A DNA stretch of 59,120 nucleotides, from NCBI GenBank assembly GCA_947624645.1, contig CANQLG010000012.1, positions 1-59,120 on the forward strand, written 5' to 3'. The position numbers and the translations under genes were made by a program. The stretch comes from Candidatus Gastranaerophilales bacterium. Lineage in GTDB: Bacteria; Cyanobacteriota; Vampirovibrionia; Gastranaerophilales; Gastranaerophilaceae. Positions 1 to 8,024 of this stretch are shown piece after piece. Position 1 is the stretch's first letter. Each line of letters opens with the position of its first letter. The notes under the pieces are model-generated. The model saw only the letters and a list, made by a program, of their open reading frames with translations. It had not been told where the DNA came from and did no database searches.

Positions 1-267
1 GTAGTAAAATCTGGGAAATCCACAGGTTATGGTAATTCAGTAGTATTAGAACATAATATAAACGGAAAAATATATACTAGTGAATATGGACATATATTAA
101 GACCTAAAATTGAAAAATGGACTATTGTTAAACAAGGAGATATTATTGCTAAATCAGGCAATGAGGGAGATTCTAAAGGTCCTCATTTACATATAACAAT
201 TCGCATTGGTCAATATAAGGGAAAAGCTGACGATCCTGCAAAATTTATAAATGATTTGAGATATTAA
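1..267 (+). CDS. M23 (LytM-type) peptidase, C-terminal fragment
   Basis: Reading frame 1 is open from the window edge to a TAA at 265-267, so only the last 88 residues are present. It shows the second half of the M23 fold: a GYGN-x-VVLEH strand (GxYGNxVxIxH in the family) and, further on, GPHLHITIR, whose HxH supplies a zinc ligand and the catalytic His. The first metal-binding motif (HxxxD) would lie outside the window. The family cleaves peptide cross-links in peptidoglycan, usually from the periplasm. It converges on the next gene with a 10-bp gap. The domain call is firm; the full architecture cannot be known. Confidence 0.8.
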   Translation, partial: VVKSGKSTGYGNSVVLEHNINGKIYTSEYGHILRPKIEKWTIVKQGDIIAKSGNEGDSKGPHLHITIRIGQYKGKADDPAKFINDLRY

Positions 268-277
268 ATATAATTTT

Positions 278-787
278 TTATTCTTCTGTATCAGAGATTT
301 TTACATTTTTTAAATAGTTTTTAATTATTTTGCTTTGATATTCAGTATAATCATCTACTTCATTAATTTTTTTCAGGTCTATTTTGTTAGTAATTAAATA
401 GGGATATACGTATTCAAGTAAATCAATATAAAAATCTGTTGCCAAATCAGATTCTTTTTTAGTGTATTTTTCGGTTATTTCAACTAATTTTAAATAATAA
501 TGAAATAAAGGTGAGTATATATAATCATCCGGTATGGAAACTAAATCAATAAGTTCATCTCTTGTAAAACTTGAAGGATTATTTTTATATTTTTCAACGT
601 CAATTTTTACTTCTTCAACAATTTCATCAATTTCTTTTTTTGTTTTTGGGGCTTCATCTTCAATTACTTTTTGGATTTCAATTTTGTATTGTCTTGGAAG
701 TTTATATTTATCATCTTTCTTGAGCAACAACAAAGACAAGGTAATTAGTAAAACAATAAGGAATAATATTATAAATTTTTTAATCAT
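278..787 (-). CDS. hypothetical single-pass membrane protein
   Basis: This 170-residue protein has one strongly hydrophobic segment near its start (about residues 4-22, rich in I, L and F), followed by KKDDK and a charged Lys/Glu/Asp-rich region. That suggests an N-in membrane anchor with a soluble domain outside the cytoplasm. I chose the ATG at 787, which has an AGGT element about 5 nt upstream. An in-frame ATG 54 nt further upstream would add a second hydrophobic stretch and has no better ribosome site. I recognise no family. It ends convergently 10 bp from the M23 fragment, so a shared envelope role is possible but unproven. Confidence 0.65.
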   Translation of the reverse strand: MIKKFIILFLIVLLITLSLLLLKKDDKYKLPRQYKIEIQKVIEDEAPKTKKEIDEIVEEVKIDVEKYKNNPSSFTRDELIDLVSIPDDYIYSPLFHYYLKLVEITEKYTKKESDLATDFYIDLLEYVYPYLITNKIDLKKINEVDDYTEYQSKIIKNYLKNVKISDTEE

Positions 788-880
788 AAATAACCTATAA
801 ATTAATATATAAATAAGAGCATAAATTATAATTTTTGGCAATAAGCCAAAAAGTTATTAAAGTAAGGTTGTTTGGTTTTA

Positions 881-900
881 ACAAAATTTAAAAATTTTGT
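881..900. repeat. short AT-rich inverted repeat
   Basis: Arms ACAAAATTT and AAATTTTGT (9 bp each) flank a 2-base centre, in the 160-bp gap between two minus-strand genes. It is almost all A and T and has no T-run on either side, so it is a weak terminator candidate or a chance palindrome. Confidence 0.3.
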
Positions 901-1001
901 GCAAATATCCGGTTTCCCATAAATCAACCAATAAAAAACATATAAAAATGTTTATTTTACTTTTTTGCTAACCTACAACTTTAATTTAGTAATAGGTAAG
1001 A

Positions 1002-1454
1002 TTAAAATACATTTTTTAAAAGATTTAATATCAATATTAAGAAAGAAGATAACAAGACAATAAATAAACCATAAAAAACAGATATCACTATACTTATAAT
1101 CACCCATCGTCTTTGAACCTCATTAAATTGTTCAATACTCTCCCATTTTTTATTTTTCCATGCCAATTTATTTCCGTTAAATCCGAGTATAAGAGAAAAA
1201 ATTATATTAAAAACAATTCCTAAATGCGGAATTAAACTCAAAGGTATAATAAATAAACTCCACCATACTTTATGACAAACACCCCAAATCCAACCACCAA
1301 AAAGTGCACCCCAATTAAATTTTTCAAGTTCTGTTTCAATAACCGGTTCTTTATCTTTATTATTTATGTATAATTCTTTCCCGCAATACGGGCAAACTAC
1401 ATCAATATCATTAATAAAATATCCGCACTCGGGACAATTTCCAACAATTTGCAT
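1002..1454 (-). CDS. zinc-ribbon protein with DUF2628-like membrane domain
   Basis: The 150-residue protein starts with a zinc ribbon (CPECG at 8-12 and CPYCG at 21-25). A DUF2628-like region follows: FNWGALFGGWIWGVCHKVWW, then hydrophobic segments at roughly 66-92 and 118-146. Small proteins of this type combine a cytosolic zinc knuckle with two or three membrane segments, and their function is unknown. The start ATG is preceded by a long G-run and GGAGAGAGAG. The 10-C run (plus strand) just upstream is prone to sequencing or slippage errors, but it lies outside the coding part. The gene is 46 bp downstream of rnhB on the same strand. Confidence 0.75.
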   Translation of the reverse strand: MQIVGNCPECGYFINDIDVVCPYCGKELYINNKDKEPVIETELEKFNWGALFGGWIWGVCHKVWWSLFIIPLSLIPHLGIVFNIIFSLILGFNGNKLAWKNKKWESIEQFNEVQRRWVIISIVISVFYGLFIVLLSSFLILILNLLKNVF

Positions 1455-1500
1455 CTCTCTCTCCCCCCCCCCGCCATATATAATAATATTTTACAGGCAT

Positions 1501-2151
1501 TTAAAAGAATGTCAATTGATTTGCTTTTTGATTATGTTTTTCAAAAAATTTTTTGCGATGGTATTTACAAAGCCCGTATTTATCAACCGCATCAAGATGG
1601 GCTTGGGTCATATAGCCTTTATTTTGAGCCCAGCCGTACATGGGGAACTCTTTATCAAGCTCCGCCATATACCTATCACGAACTACTTTTGCCAAAATAC
1701 TTGCCGCTGCGATTGAGGCAGATTTACTGTCGCCCTTTATTATTGTTTCTTGAGGAAAATCAAAATTCCTTATCATTTTATTTCCATCCACAAGCACTTT
1801 TATGTTTTTTGAACCAGTCCTCGCAATTACATCCGTGCAGGCTTTATTCATCTGCATTAAAGAAACAGCAAGAATATTATATTTCTCTATTTCTTCAACC
1901 GTTCCCATCTGTATTGAATATAGAGAATTAGCCTTTATAATTTCAAAAAGTTCTTCTCTCACCTTTTGGGTTAACTGTTTTGAGTCGTTTATTTTATCAA
2001 GAATTTTAATTAACGCTTTATCAACAGAAGTAAAACAAACAGCCGCAGCAAACACACCACCCGCACCGGGGCCTCTGCCCGCTTCATCCGTTCCGATTAA
2101 AAAATCAATATTCTTTTGCTTTTTTTTATCAAACTCAAATAATTTATTCAT
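1501..2151 (-). CDS. rnhB: ribonuclease HII
   Basis: RNase HII removes ribonucleotides embedded in DNA and the RNA part of RNA-DNA hybrids. The 216-residue protein has GTDEAGRGP at 20-28, giving the first two acidic catalytic residues (D22, E23), VDGN at 121-124 (D122) and KGDSKSASIAAASILAKV from 139 (D141). These are the four carboxylates of the family, and the length is normal. Its ATG overlaps the end of rbgA by 8 nt with a GGA element inside the upstream gene, so the two are probably translationally coupled. The neighbouring order rplS-rbgA-rnhB is the one known from Bacillus. Confidence 0.95.
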   Translation of the reverse strand: MNKLFEFDKKKQKNIDFLIGTDEAGRGPGAGGVFAAAVCFTSVDKALIKILDKINDSKQLTQKVREELFEIIKANSLYSIQMGTVEEIEKYNILAVSLMQMNKACTDVIARTGSKNIKVLVDGNKMIRNFDFPQETIIKGDSKSASIAAASILAKVVRDRYMAELDKEFPMYGWAQNKGYMTQAHLDAVDKYGLCKYHRKKFFEKHNQKANQLTFF

Positions 2152-2980
2152 ACTTATCCAAGGTTAATCTGCCCAAACGCCCGACCCTAAAATCATTCAA
2201 TATATTTTGAGCTGCTCTTTTGGTATCAGCTTTTGCCCCTGATACAATCCAGTTACGCTTTAAAGCAATAGTTTCAAGGTTAACTTCATCATCAAGATTA
2301 TAGTATTCCTTTAATAAATCGGGATAGGTATTATTCATATCCGTAACAAATTTGGAAGCCACAGCCTCAACATCATATGCATTTTCGCCTATTGAATCAA
2401 CAAAAGCCAACTTATAAGCTTTATTTTGGTCTTCCTGTTTTAAAGGAATTATCCCGGGGGTATCCAATAAATCAACTTTCGGATTAATTTTGACCCACTG
2501 TTGGTCACGTGTGACACCTGCTTTTGCGCCCGTTTTAGCTTTTGTTTTTTTTATTAACTTATTAATAATACTTGATTTGCCGACATTTGGCATGCCGACG
2601 ACCATAACTCTAACAGCCCTCGGCAGTAATCCTTTCTTAACTAACGCAATAATTTTGGGCTGACCCAGTTCTGATACCTTATTTAATATTTTTGATAAAT
2701 CTTTATTATCATTAGCACTTGTTGCCAAAACAGAACATTTTGTTTCTTTTTTTATCGCATCTTGCCATTTTTTTGTCTGCTCAATATCAGCTAAGTCTGC
2801 TTTATTCATTAATATTAAGCGGGGTTTATCACCTAAAAGTTTTTTTATATCAGGGTACATACTGCTTTGCGGGATTCTGGCATCAAGAATTTCAATAACA
2901 ACATCAACAATGTTAATCTGTTCTTTTAATTTTTTCTCAGCTTTGGCTATATGCCCAGGATACCAATGAATATGCTCCAC
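2144..2980 (-). CDS. rbgA: ribosome biogenesis GTPase RbgA (YlqF)
   Basis: This circularly permuted GTPase helps a late step of 50S subunit assembly in the cytoplasm. Motifs run in the permuted order: NKAD (G4) at 59-62, SAN (G5) near 88, GMPNVGKSS (G1) at 129-137, AGVTRD (G2) around 155-160, then DTPG (G3) at 173-176. The N-terminal HWYPGHIAKA is typical of the family, and 278 residues is the usual length. The start is GTG at 2980, preceded by AAGAGG at a good distance. A hairpin separates it from rplS upstream, and it overlaps rnhB downstream. Confidence 0.95.
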   Translation of the reverse strand: MEHIHWYPGHIAKAEKKLKEQINIVDVVIEILDARIPQSSMYPDIKKLLGDKPRLILMNKADLADIEQTKKWQDAIKKETKCSVLATSANDNKDLSKILNKVSELGQPKIIALVKKGLLPRAVRVMVVGMPNVGKSSIINKLIKKTKAKTGAKAGVTRDQQWVKINPKVDLLDTPGIIPLKQEDQNKAYKLAFVDSIGENAYDVEAVASKFVTDMNNTYPDLLKEYYNLDDEVNLETIALKRNWIVSGAKADTKRAAQNILNDFRVGRLGRLTLDKYE

Positions 2981-3000
2981 TTTAACCTCTTTTATATATT

Positions 3001-3033
3001 AAAAGCCATACTCAAAAAGTGGTATGGCTTTTA
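3001..3033 (-). terminator. hairpin between rplS and rbgA
   Basis: A perfect 11-bp stem (AAAAGCCATAC with GTATGGCTTTT) encloses a 10-nt loop. Read on the minus strand, the second arm ends in TTTT followed by an AT-rich stretch, which fits a rho-independent terminator or attenuator behind rplS. rbgA begins just 21 bp further on, so some read-through is likely. The 143 bp between this hairpin and rplS holds no gene that I can support. Confidence 0.65.
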
Positions 3034-3176
3034 GATATTTATACACTGCCTAATCTAATCAAGTGTCGCAACATTTTGTTTGCCCTTCGCAACCATAAAG
3101 TTGCTCACCTTTTCAAAATGCCACTCGCAAATTTATACTCAAGCTTTCGGCTTATCGTAAAATTTACTCGGACAAT

Positions 3177-3530
3177 TTATTTTTTTTCTATTTTCTCTCT
3201 GATACGAGTTGCCTTGCCGGCACGTTCTCTCAAGTAATACAACTTAGCACGTTTAACATCACCGCGTCTTACAATAGTAATTTTTTCAACACGAGGAGAG
3301 TAAACAGGGAAAACCCTTTCTACACCAACGCCTTGGAAAATTTTTCTTACGGTAATAGTTTTACCTATGCCGCTGCCGCGTTTTTTAAGGATAGTTCCTT
3401 CAAATGCCTGAGTTCTTTCTTTATTACCTTCAACGATTCTTACCGATACTCTGACAGTATCGCCCGGATTCAACTCGGGTAATTCTTTATTTAAATATTC
3501 TTTTCCTAAACTTTCTACTATGGGATTCAT
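3177..3530 (-). CDS. rplS: 50S ribosomal protein L19
   Basis: L19 lies at the 30S-50S interface. The 117-residue sequence has the family pattern: an N-terminal helix, [24 protein letters not shown] (as two adjoining blocks), [31 protein letters not shown] and a basic tail with [17 protein letters not shown]. The ATG has AAAGGA upstream. It heads the group with rbgA and rnhB, but a hairpin in the 196-bp gap implies separate control of L19 output. The 195 bp upstream is AT-rich and should hold the promoter. Confidence 0.97.
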   Translation of the reverse strand: MNPIVESLGKEYLNKELPELNPGDTVRVSVRIVEGNKERTQAFEGTILKKRGSGIGKTITVRKIFQGVGVERVFPVYSPRVEKITIVRRGDVKRAKLYYLRERAGKATRIREKIEKK

Positions 3531-3630
3531 AATTACATTCCTTTACTAATCATATTTTATTAATCTAATAATATTTAAAAAATATTTTTTCTTCAAGTCC
3601 TTTTTTATATTTTAAAAATATTTTAAAGAG

Positions 3631-3650
3631 TTGTTAACATATTTTAACAA
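3631..3650. promoter_or_regulatory. inverted repeat upstream of a hypothetical gene
   Basis: TTGTTAA and TTAACAA form perfect 7-bp arms around a 6-bp centre. The repeat lies between the divergent rplS and the 178-residue gene, where both promoters must be. Dyads of this size can be operators. I cannot name a regulator, and chance is possible in DNA this AT-rich. Confidence 0.3.
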
Positions 3651-3725
3651 ATTAAATCAATACCTAAAGTTTTAGCATTAAATTGCCGATAAGCAAAATA
3701 TAAGTTATTTGAGAAAAGGCAAAAG

Positions 3726-4262
3726 ATGGGAATTACAGTAGGTAACAATTTATATATCGCAAATACTGCCAAACCGATATTAGATGTTCAGGCACTTAAT
3801 CAAGTTACCGAACAAATTTTCAATCCGGATAAGCAAGAGCAGCCGAATATTGATTTATCCAAACTTGATTTATCTAAATTTAACCGTGTTAAATTAGGGA
3901 CTGATTTATATTCTCAAAGAACTAACGGGGAAGTTGCTCTAAAAGCCGCAAAAGCTGCTACGGATTTTGATGTTAATTTTTCAAAAGCATTCAGCGCAAA
4001 TGTTCAATATTTGAACTCTCAAGCTGCACAAAGTTTATTTACTTCCAAAGAAAACAGCGGAAGAATATATGTAGGGACCGAAACCAATAATAAGGTTGGA
4101 GAACCGCAATTGGTTGCCGAATCTGCACAAATAGCACAAACGAATGAAACAAACAAGGATAAGAAAGGGTCCAATCCGTTTTCATTTTACTATCAAGCTC
4201 AGCAATCGGATGAACAAGAAGGAAATGATTCTTTACTTAGTTCAATAAATATTTTTGCCTAA
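3726..4262 (+). CDS. hypothetical protein, lineage-type
   Basis: This 178-residue protein is not recognisable from known motifs. It is polar, has no hydrophobic segment, and contains a small near-repeat (LSKLDLSK) around residues 44-52. A central Ala-rich helical stretch (about 70-105) is followed by a Gln/Asn/Ser-rich tail, which is probably disordered. The ATG has AAGG 6 nt upstream. A clear terminator follows the stop codon, so it is most likely a single-gene transcript. No function can be given. Confidence 0.7.
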   Translation: MGITVGNNLYIANTAKPILDVQALNQVTEQIFNPDKQEQPNIDLSKLDLSKFNRVKLGTDLYSQRTNGEVALKAAKAATDFDVNFSKAFSANVQYLNSQAAQSLFTSKENSGRIYVGTETNNKVGEPQLVAESAQIAQTNETNKDKKGSNPFSFYYQAQQSDEQEGNDSLLSSINIFA

Positions 4263-4286
4263 TAAACATTGTTACTTGTTTTTCCT

Positions 4287-4315
4287 AGACGGACTGAATC
4301 GTTCGTCTTTTTTTT
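4287..4315 (+). terminator. rho-independent terminator
   Basis: AGACGGAC and GTTCGTCT pair over 8 bp (one G-T) around a 6-nt loop and are followed by a run of 8 T. It ends the transcript of the upstream 178-residue gene and marks the left border of the repeat region. Confidence 0.85.
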
Positions 4316-4320
4316 GAATT

Positions 4321-4731
4321 TTCGGGAGGGTGGAGTCGAGGCAGCGCCGAGCGAACCCGAAAGTGCAACATACTTGCGGAGCGACTAAATTACGCAGTAA
4401 TTTTAAAGCGGAGCAGATAGTATGTGCGCCCCGAAAATTCAATACAATTCGGGAGGGTGAAGTCGAGGCAGCGCCGAGCGAACCCGAAAGTGCAACATAC
4501 TTGCGGAGCGACTAAATTACGCAGTAATTTTAAAGCGAAGCAGATAGTATGTGCGCCCCCGAAAATTCAATACAATTCGGGAGGGTGAAGCCGAGGCAAC
4601 GCCAAGCGAACCCGAAAGTGCAACATACTTGCGGAGCGACTAAATTACGCAGTGATTTTAAAGCGGAGCTGAAAGTATGTGCTTGCCCGAAAATTCAATA
4701 CAATTCGGGAGAGTGGAGTCGAGGCAGCGCC
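4321..4731. repeat. tandem array of about 127-bp GC-richer units
   Basis: Three full units begin with TTCGGG at 4321, 4448 and 4576, and a truncated fourth begins at 4704 and stops matching after about 28 bp. Unit lengths are 127, 128 and 128 bp. Each full unit has CCCGAA motifs that can pair with its TTCGGG, an internal hairpin AAATTAC-GCA-GTAATTT (4387-4403 in unit 1), and an ACATAC/GTATGT pair around it. In unit 3 one stem base changes from A to G, which still pairs as G-U. There are no spacers, so it is not a CRISPR array. The units are far richer in G and C than their surroundings. Confidence 0.9.
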
Positions 4732-4840
4732 TGTCGTCGTTTCCGTTCTCAGCTACGCATACAGGCTCAATCATCCTTGCTTCGCTGCGGTGTTTCGCTT
4801 TATAGAAACCGGACTTTGTCCGTACGGAATTTCGCTTCAT

Positions 4841-5078
4841 TCTACGGAAAAACCGCTTCTTGGTTTTTCCTTTCTCTCTGCCCTGTCGTTCACCACACTT
4901 CGTGCCTGTTCACTTCGGGCATTCACTTCTTCGAGTTTCGCTTCGCTTTACTCTACGGAAAAACCGCTTCTTGGTTTTTCCTTTCTCTCTGCCCTGTCGC
5001 TCACCGCACTTCGTGCCTGTTCACTTCGGGCATTCACTTCTTCAAGTTTCGCTTCGCTTCACTCTACGGAAAAACCGC
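4841..5078. repeat. tandem array of 111-bp units
   Basis: A second, unrelated array starts 110 bp after the first ends. TCTACGGAAAAACCGC occurs at 4841, 4952 and 5063, an exact 111-bp period. There are two nearly identical full units (differences such as GTTCACCACA versus GCTCACCGCA) and the first 16 bp of a third. Each unit carries AAAAACC/GGTTTTT and GCAC-TTC-GTGC stem-loops and TTCGCTTCGCTT runs. The 4732-4840 stretch between the arrays has similar composition and a GGAC-TTT-GTCC hairpin but is not repeated. Long frames run through both strands of the arrays only because the units lack stops. Confidence 0.9.
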
Positions 5079-5086
5079 AAAAAAAA

Positions 5087-5103
5087 GGGACATCTAATGT
5101 CCC
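5087..5103 (-). terminator. hairpin with minus-strand T-run at the end of the 111-bp array
   Basis: GGGACAT and ATGTCCC form a perfect 7-bp stem with a 3-nt loop. The plus strand has a run of A just before it, so a minus-strand transcript would read stem then T-run, the layout of a rho-independent terminator. It could stop transcripts coming from the membrane-protein gene at 5550-7094, or it could border the mobile repeat block. Confidence 0.6.
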
Positions 5104-5302
5104 AAACAATTCGGAATGTAAAAGAAAATTTTTTCCATATCCGTCGTGTGTAAGTAAGTAAGGTAAGTGTAAGGTATATATGTAATGTGAAAAATTAATA
5201 CAGTATGTTTTCTCTCTTAATATCTCCGGTTTATTTATCTCTCACATTTATATAAAAATTTTTTTATATAAAAAATTGCTAAAAACGACATAAAAAATAT
5301 AT

Positions 5303-5351
5303 ATCTATGTAATATTTCTTAATATTAATTTGAAGTTCATATTACATAGAT
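5303..5351. repeat. 13-bp-arm inverted repeat
   Basis: ATCTATGTAATAT (5303-5315) and ATATTACATAGAT (5339-5351) are perfect inverted arms around a 23-nt loop. A smaller TTGGT/ACCAA dyad follows directly. They lie in a stretch with no protein gene, about 120 bp before a plus-strand terminator, and could be part of a structured RNA. Confidence 0.6.
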
Positions 5352-5384
5352 TGGTCTTAATGTATGAACCAATATAATACATAA

Positions 5385-5497
5385 ATATATACAAGCGGAT
5401 AATATACGAAGTAAATTCAAACAATTATTATAACAATATACATATTCCACTCTCACTCGTAAACTGTTTGACCGAATGAATTTTCGGTCTTTTTTTT
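5385..5497 (+). ncRNA. possible small RNA ending at an intrinsic terminator
   Basis: A TATAAT at 5373-5378 could start a plus-strand transcript near 5385, which would end at the terminator at 5470-5497. No open frame with a ribosome site lies in this interval. The -35 region is poor (TTGGTC at 5351-5356, 16-bp spacer), so the start is a guess. The transcript could be longer and include the inverted repeat at 5303-5351. The only strong evidence is a good terminator with no gene in front of it. Confidence 0.3.
5470..5497 (+). terminator. rho-independent terminator without an upstream gene
   Basis: GACCGAA and TTCGGTC form a 7-bp stem with a 6-nt loop followed by eight T. It faces the plus strand, although the nearest plus-strand gene ends 1.2 kb earlier at its own terminator. 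Within 4263-5549 I see only repeats, hairpins and this terminator, and no supportable protein gene. Confidence 0.8.
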
Positions 5498-5549
5498 ATA
5501 AATTTGGAAAAATTAAAAATGATACAAGCTATAAGATTTAAAAAATTAT

Positions 5550-7094
5550 TTATTCTTCAATATCATTATTCCTATTATTTTTTCTGGGGGCAATTCTATA
5601 AAATTTCAGTTCTTCCAATTCTTTTTCTTCGAGTTTTCCCCCCTCCCTTAAATATTGGTTAATTGCATCTTTCTCATCCATAAACATTAATCCCGGGGAA
5701 ACATCTATTCCGTAATTTTTTTCAAGATATACAAGATATAATAATTCATCTTCTTTATAAAATATTTTATTGTTATATTCCTTATTTTCCGCAAGTTCAT
5801 CCGGAAATATACCGGAGAACAAACATATAATTTGTTCTCGTGGAATAATAGCCGTTTTACCTTGATTAAAATAAAATAAACTCAGTTTGTCATCTATATA
5901 TAATAAACGTCTGGCATATTTATTTGAATGGATAAAATTTACAGCTTCAAAAGAAAAATTTAAATATGTATATATCACGCAACAAATTATAAATATTGGC
6001 AGATATTTTTTTGTATCAATTGCTCCATATATAAATAAACCTGAAATATATAAAAATATAGTATATTCTGTTAACAAACCGCAATGCATAAACCAATATT
6101 TAATTTCTTCAGAATACGGACAATTTGCAGGAAATACAATAGTTCCTATCATTACAAACAAAAACCCCGCATATGTAATAAAGAAGTATTTTATAATTCT
6201 TAAATTCTTATCTGATTGTTTTCGAGTTATAAATAAAACAATTAATGCAATAATAATCGGTATATATAAAACCCAATTTCCCGCAAACAATACTTTTACT
6301 AAAGATATAAAGAAATCTTGATAATGATTATATGCCGTATGAAAACTTATAGACAATTCATAAGAATCATACATATCTTTAAAACCATGAAAACTATAAT
6401 AAAAAATAAAACAAGGGATAAATACCAGCATTGGTATTTTAATATAATTTATATCTTTTTTTGTTATTATATTTTCAATAAAAATAAATGAAAGTAAAAA
6501 TAATGTTATAAGGTTATAGTACTCATCTCCAAATGTATTTAATATAACTAAAAACGTTAAATATATAATATCTTTTTTATCAGGACTCTTTTGTAATATA
6601 TAAAACTCGGCAAGTTTATACCAAAATAATACAAAAAATAATATTGGTGTTACATAACTAAAACAAGGATAATCATTAAAACCTGAGATATAATTATATT
6701 TTATTAATATTGAAAAAAATATGAAAAAAGATAATATATAAAAAATGCCTCTAAAAATTGGATTATGGTTTTTTAATTTAAAAAATGCTTTTGTTATACA
6801 ATGTATAATTGCAATAATAAAAGCCGACCTTATTATACCTTCTGATATAAAAGCAAAATCCTGATAATTAATGTTAAATATCTCAGGTATTTGCTTTACT
6901 ATAAATGTCACAATTGGCTCCGTAATAATTCTTGTATGTAAAAACATATACGTTCTAGCAATTGTTTGCAGCATATCATCATTGCATATAATGGCATATC
7001 TGTGTTTAATTAATACAAAAGAAAAAATAAGTAATAAAATACTAATATTAAATATATTTATTATAATTTTTTTATTATTTTCTTTTTCAAACAT
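5550..7094 (-). CDS. polytopic membrane protein, possibly GT-C glycosyltransferase-like
   Basis: The 514-residue protein has about ten to twelve hydrophobic segments and a soluble tail of about 110 residues at its C-terminus. The first loop after TM1 contains CNDD (near residue 38). An acidic pair at that place is typical of GT-C type glycosyltransferases using lipid-linked sugars and of the DUF6056-like polytopic family. That is a resemblance, not an identification. The ATG at 7094 has AAGGA upstream. It is followed by a long gene-free region and separated by 45 bp from dgkA, so it may be transcribed alone. Confidence 0.7.
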   Translation of the reverse strand: MFEKENNKKIIINIFNISILLLIFSFVLIKHRYAIICNDDMLQTIARTYMFLHTRIITEPIVTFIVKQIPEIFNINYQDFAFISEGIIRSAFIIAIIHCITKAFFKLKNHNPIFRGIFYILSFFIFFSILIKYNYISGFNDYPCFSYVTPILFFVLFWYKLAEFYILQKSPDKKDIIYLTFLVILNTFGDEYYNLITLFLLSFIFIENIITKKDINYIKIPMLVFIPCFIFYYSFHGFKDMYDSYELSISFHTAYNHYQDFFISLVKVLFAGNWVLYIPIIIALIVLFITRKQSDKNLRIIKYFFITYAGFLFVMIGTIVFPANCPYSEEIKYWFMHCGLLTEYTIFLYISGLFIYGAIDTKKYLPIFIICCVIYTYLNFSFEAVNFIHSNKYARRLLYIDDKLSLFYFNQGKTAIIPREQIICLFSGIFPDELAENKEYNNKIFYKEDELLYLVYLEKNYGIDVSPGLMFMDEKDAINQYLREGGKLEEKELEELKFYRIAPRKNNRNNDIEE

Positions 7095-7139
7095 AATCTA
7101 TTCCTTGAAATATTTAATATTTTAAAGATATTTTACACT

Positions 7140-7517
7140 TTATATAAACAGCTTTATAAAATATTTACCAAAAAGCAAAATTCCTATTATTACGCTAATA
7201 CAGGCAATTAATAATACCATGCCGGCAGACATATCTTTTGCCATTTCTACCAGTTTTGAATAGTTATTTTTATATACCGCATCCAAAGTAAACTCTATTA
7301 CCGAATTTAAAAGTTCACAAACCAATACAAACGCTATCATTACTATTAATATACAAATATCGGTTATGCTGAATTTAAATAACAGTGATGTAATAATCAC
7401 AATCAAGGATATCAATATTTCTATTACAAAATTTCTTTGTGAAGATACTGCTAATTTAAGTCCGTGTATGGCATTTGATATGCTTTCTTTTACACTTGAA
7501 GATTTGAATTTTGTCAT
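7140..7517 (-). CDS. dgkA: diacylglycerol kinase family protein (undecaprenol kinase type)
   Basis: This small membrane kinase phosphorylates diacylglycerol or, in Gram-positive relatives, undecaprenol. The 125 residues contain three hydrophobic segments and the signature E68-LLN71-SVIE75-FTLD79 followed by AKDMSAG at 93-99, which holds the metal and ATP contacts. Its ATG overlaps the TGA of ybeY as ATGA, so translation is coupled. Position after pgpH and ybeY is the conserved Firmicutes order. Which lipid it uses cannot be told from sequence; recycling of undecaprenol for wall synthesis is the likelier role. Confidence 0.9.
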   Translation of the reverse strand: MTKFKSSSVKESISNAIHGLKLAVSSQRNFVIEILISLIVIITSLLFKFSITDICILIVMIAFVLVCELLNSVIEFTLDAVYKNNYSKLVEMAKDMSAGMVLLIACISVIIGILLFGKYFIKLFI

Positions 7518-8014
7518 AAAACTTTTGCCTTTATTTTATTTTGAGTTTCAACCATAAAGTTATATTCCGGTTCTGTTTGATGATCAAAGCCCAATAAATG
7601 CAAGATACCATGAGATATAATATAATACAATTCCTCTTTAAAAGAATTATTATTTTCTTTTGCCTGAGTTTCTATTCGGTCAAGAGAAACCATAATTTCA
7701 CCCAAATTGATTTCACCGTCAAAAATAAATCTTTCCGACTCATCCGAATCAGCAAACATTGCAAAAGTTATTACATCGGTCGGGGTATCTTTTTGCCTGT
7801 ATTCTCCGTTTATTTTGTGTATTTCTTCATTATTCATCAATACAATATCGAAACAAATTGTATCGTATTTATAATTATTTAAACAAGATTTTAGCATTAT
7901 ACTTTTTTCTTGAAAAATACACTCTGTCATTTTTACTATATCAGAATGAATTTTAACTTCATCTATTGCATATTCGGGATAAATATTTTCCAAAAAAATA
8001 TTAAATTTAGTCAT
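7514..8014 (-). CDS. ybeY: endoribonuclease YbeY (rRNA maturation factor)
   Basis: YbeY is a zinc-dependent endoribonuclease needed for 16S rRNA 3'-end maturation. The metal motif HGILHLLGFDH (H135, H139, H145 of 166 residues) is intact, and the upstream region carries NGEYRQKDTPTDVITFA, typical of the family. I start at the ATG at 8014. This gives normal length and avoids overlapping pgpH, whereas a GTG at 8092 would add 26 non-conserved residues read from pgpH DNA. It sits 10 bp behind pgpH and overlaps dgkA by 4 nt. Confidence 0.93.
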   Translation of the reverse strand: MTKFNIFLENIYPEYAIDEVKIHSDIVKMTECIFQEKSIMLKSCLNNYKYDTICFDIVLMNNEEIHKINGEYRQKDTPTDVITFAMFADSDESERFIFDGEINLGEIMVSLDRIETQAKENNNSFKEELYYIISHGILHLLGFDHQTEPEYNFMVETQNKIKAKVL

Positions 8015-8024
8015 AATAAAACCG

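Noticed and set aside
1449-1931. 160-residue plus-strand frame opposite rnhB
   Set aside because: It is the complement of a well-supported RNase HII gene, and the peptide looks random.
3034-3176. tRNA or small gene in the gap between rbgA and rplS
   Set aside because: I see no cloverleaf with a TTC loop and CCA-like end, and the 72-residue plus-strand frame has no ribosome site.
4321-5078. CRISPR array
   Set aside because: Units are 111-128 bp and directly joined, with no unique spacers, and no cas gene lies nearby.
4330-5161. Long open frames on both strands within the repeat arrays (61, 160, 182 and 60 residues)
   Set aside because: They follow the repeat units, contain the same repeated peptide, are Phe/Ser/Cys-rich without domains, and lack convincing ribosome sites. 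The units simply have few stop codons.
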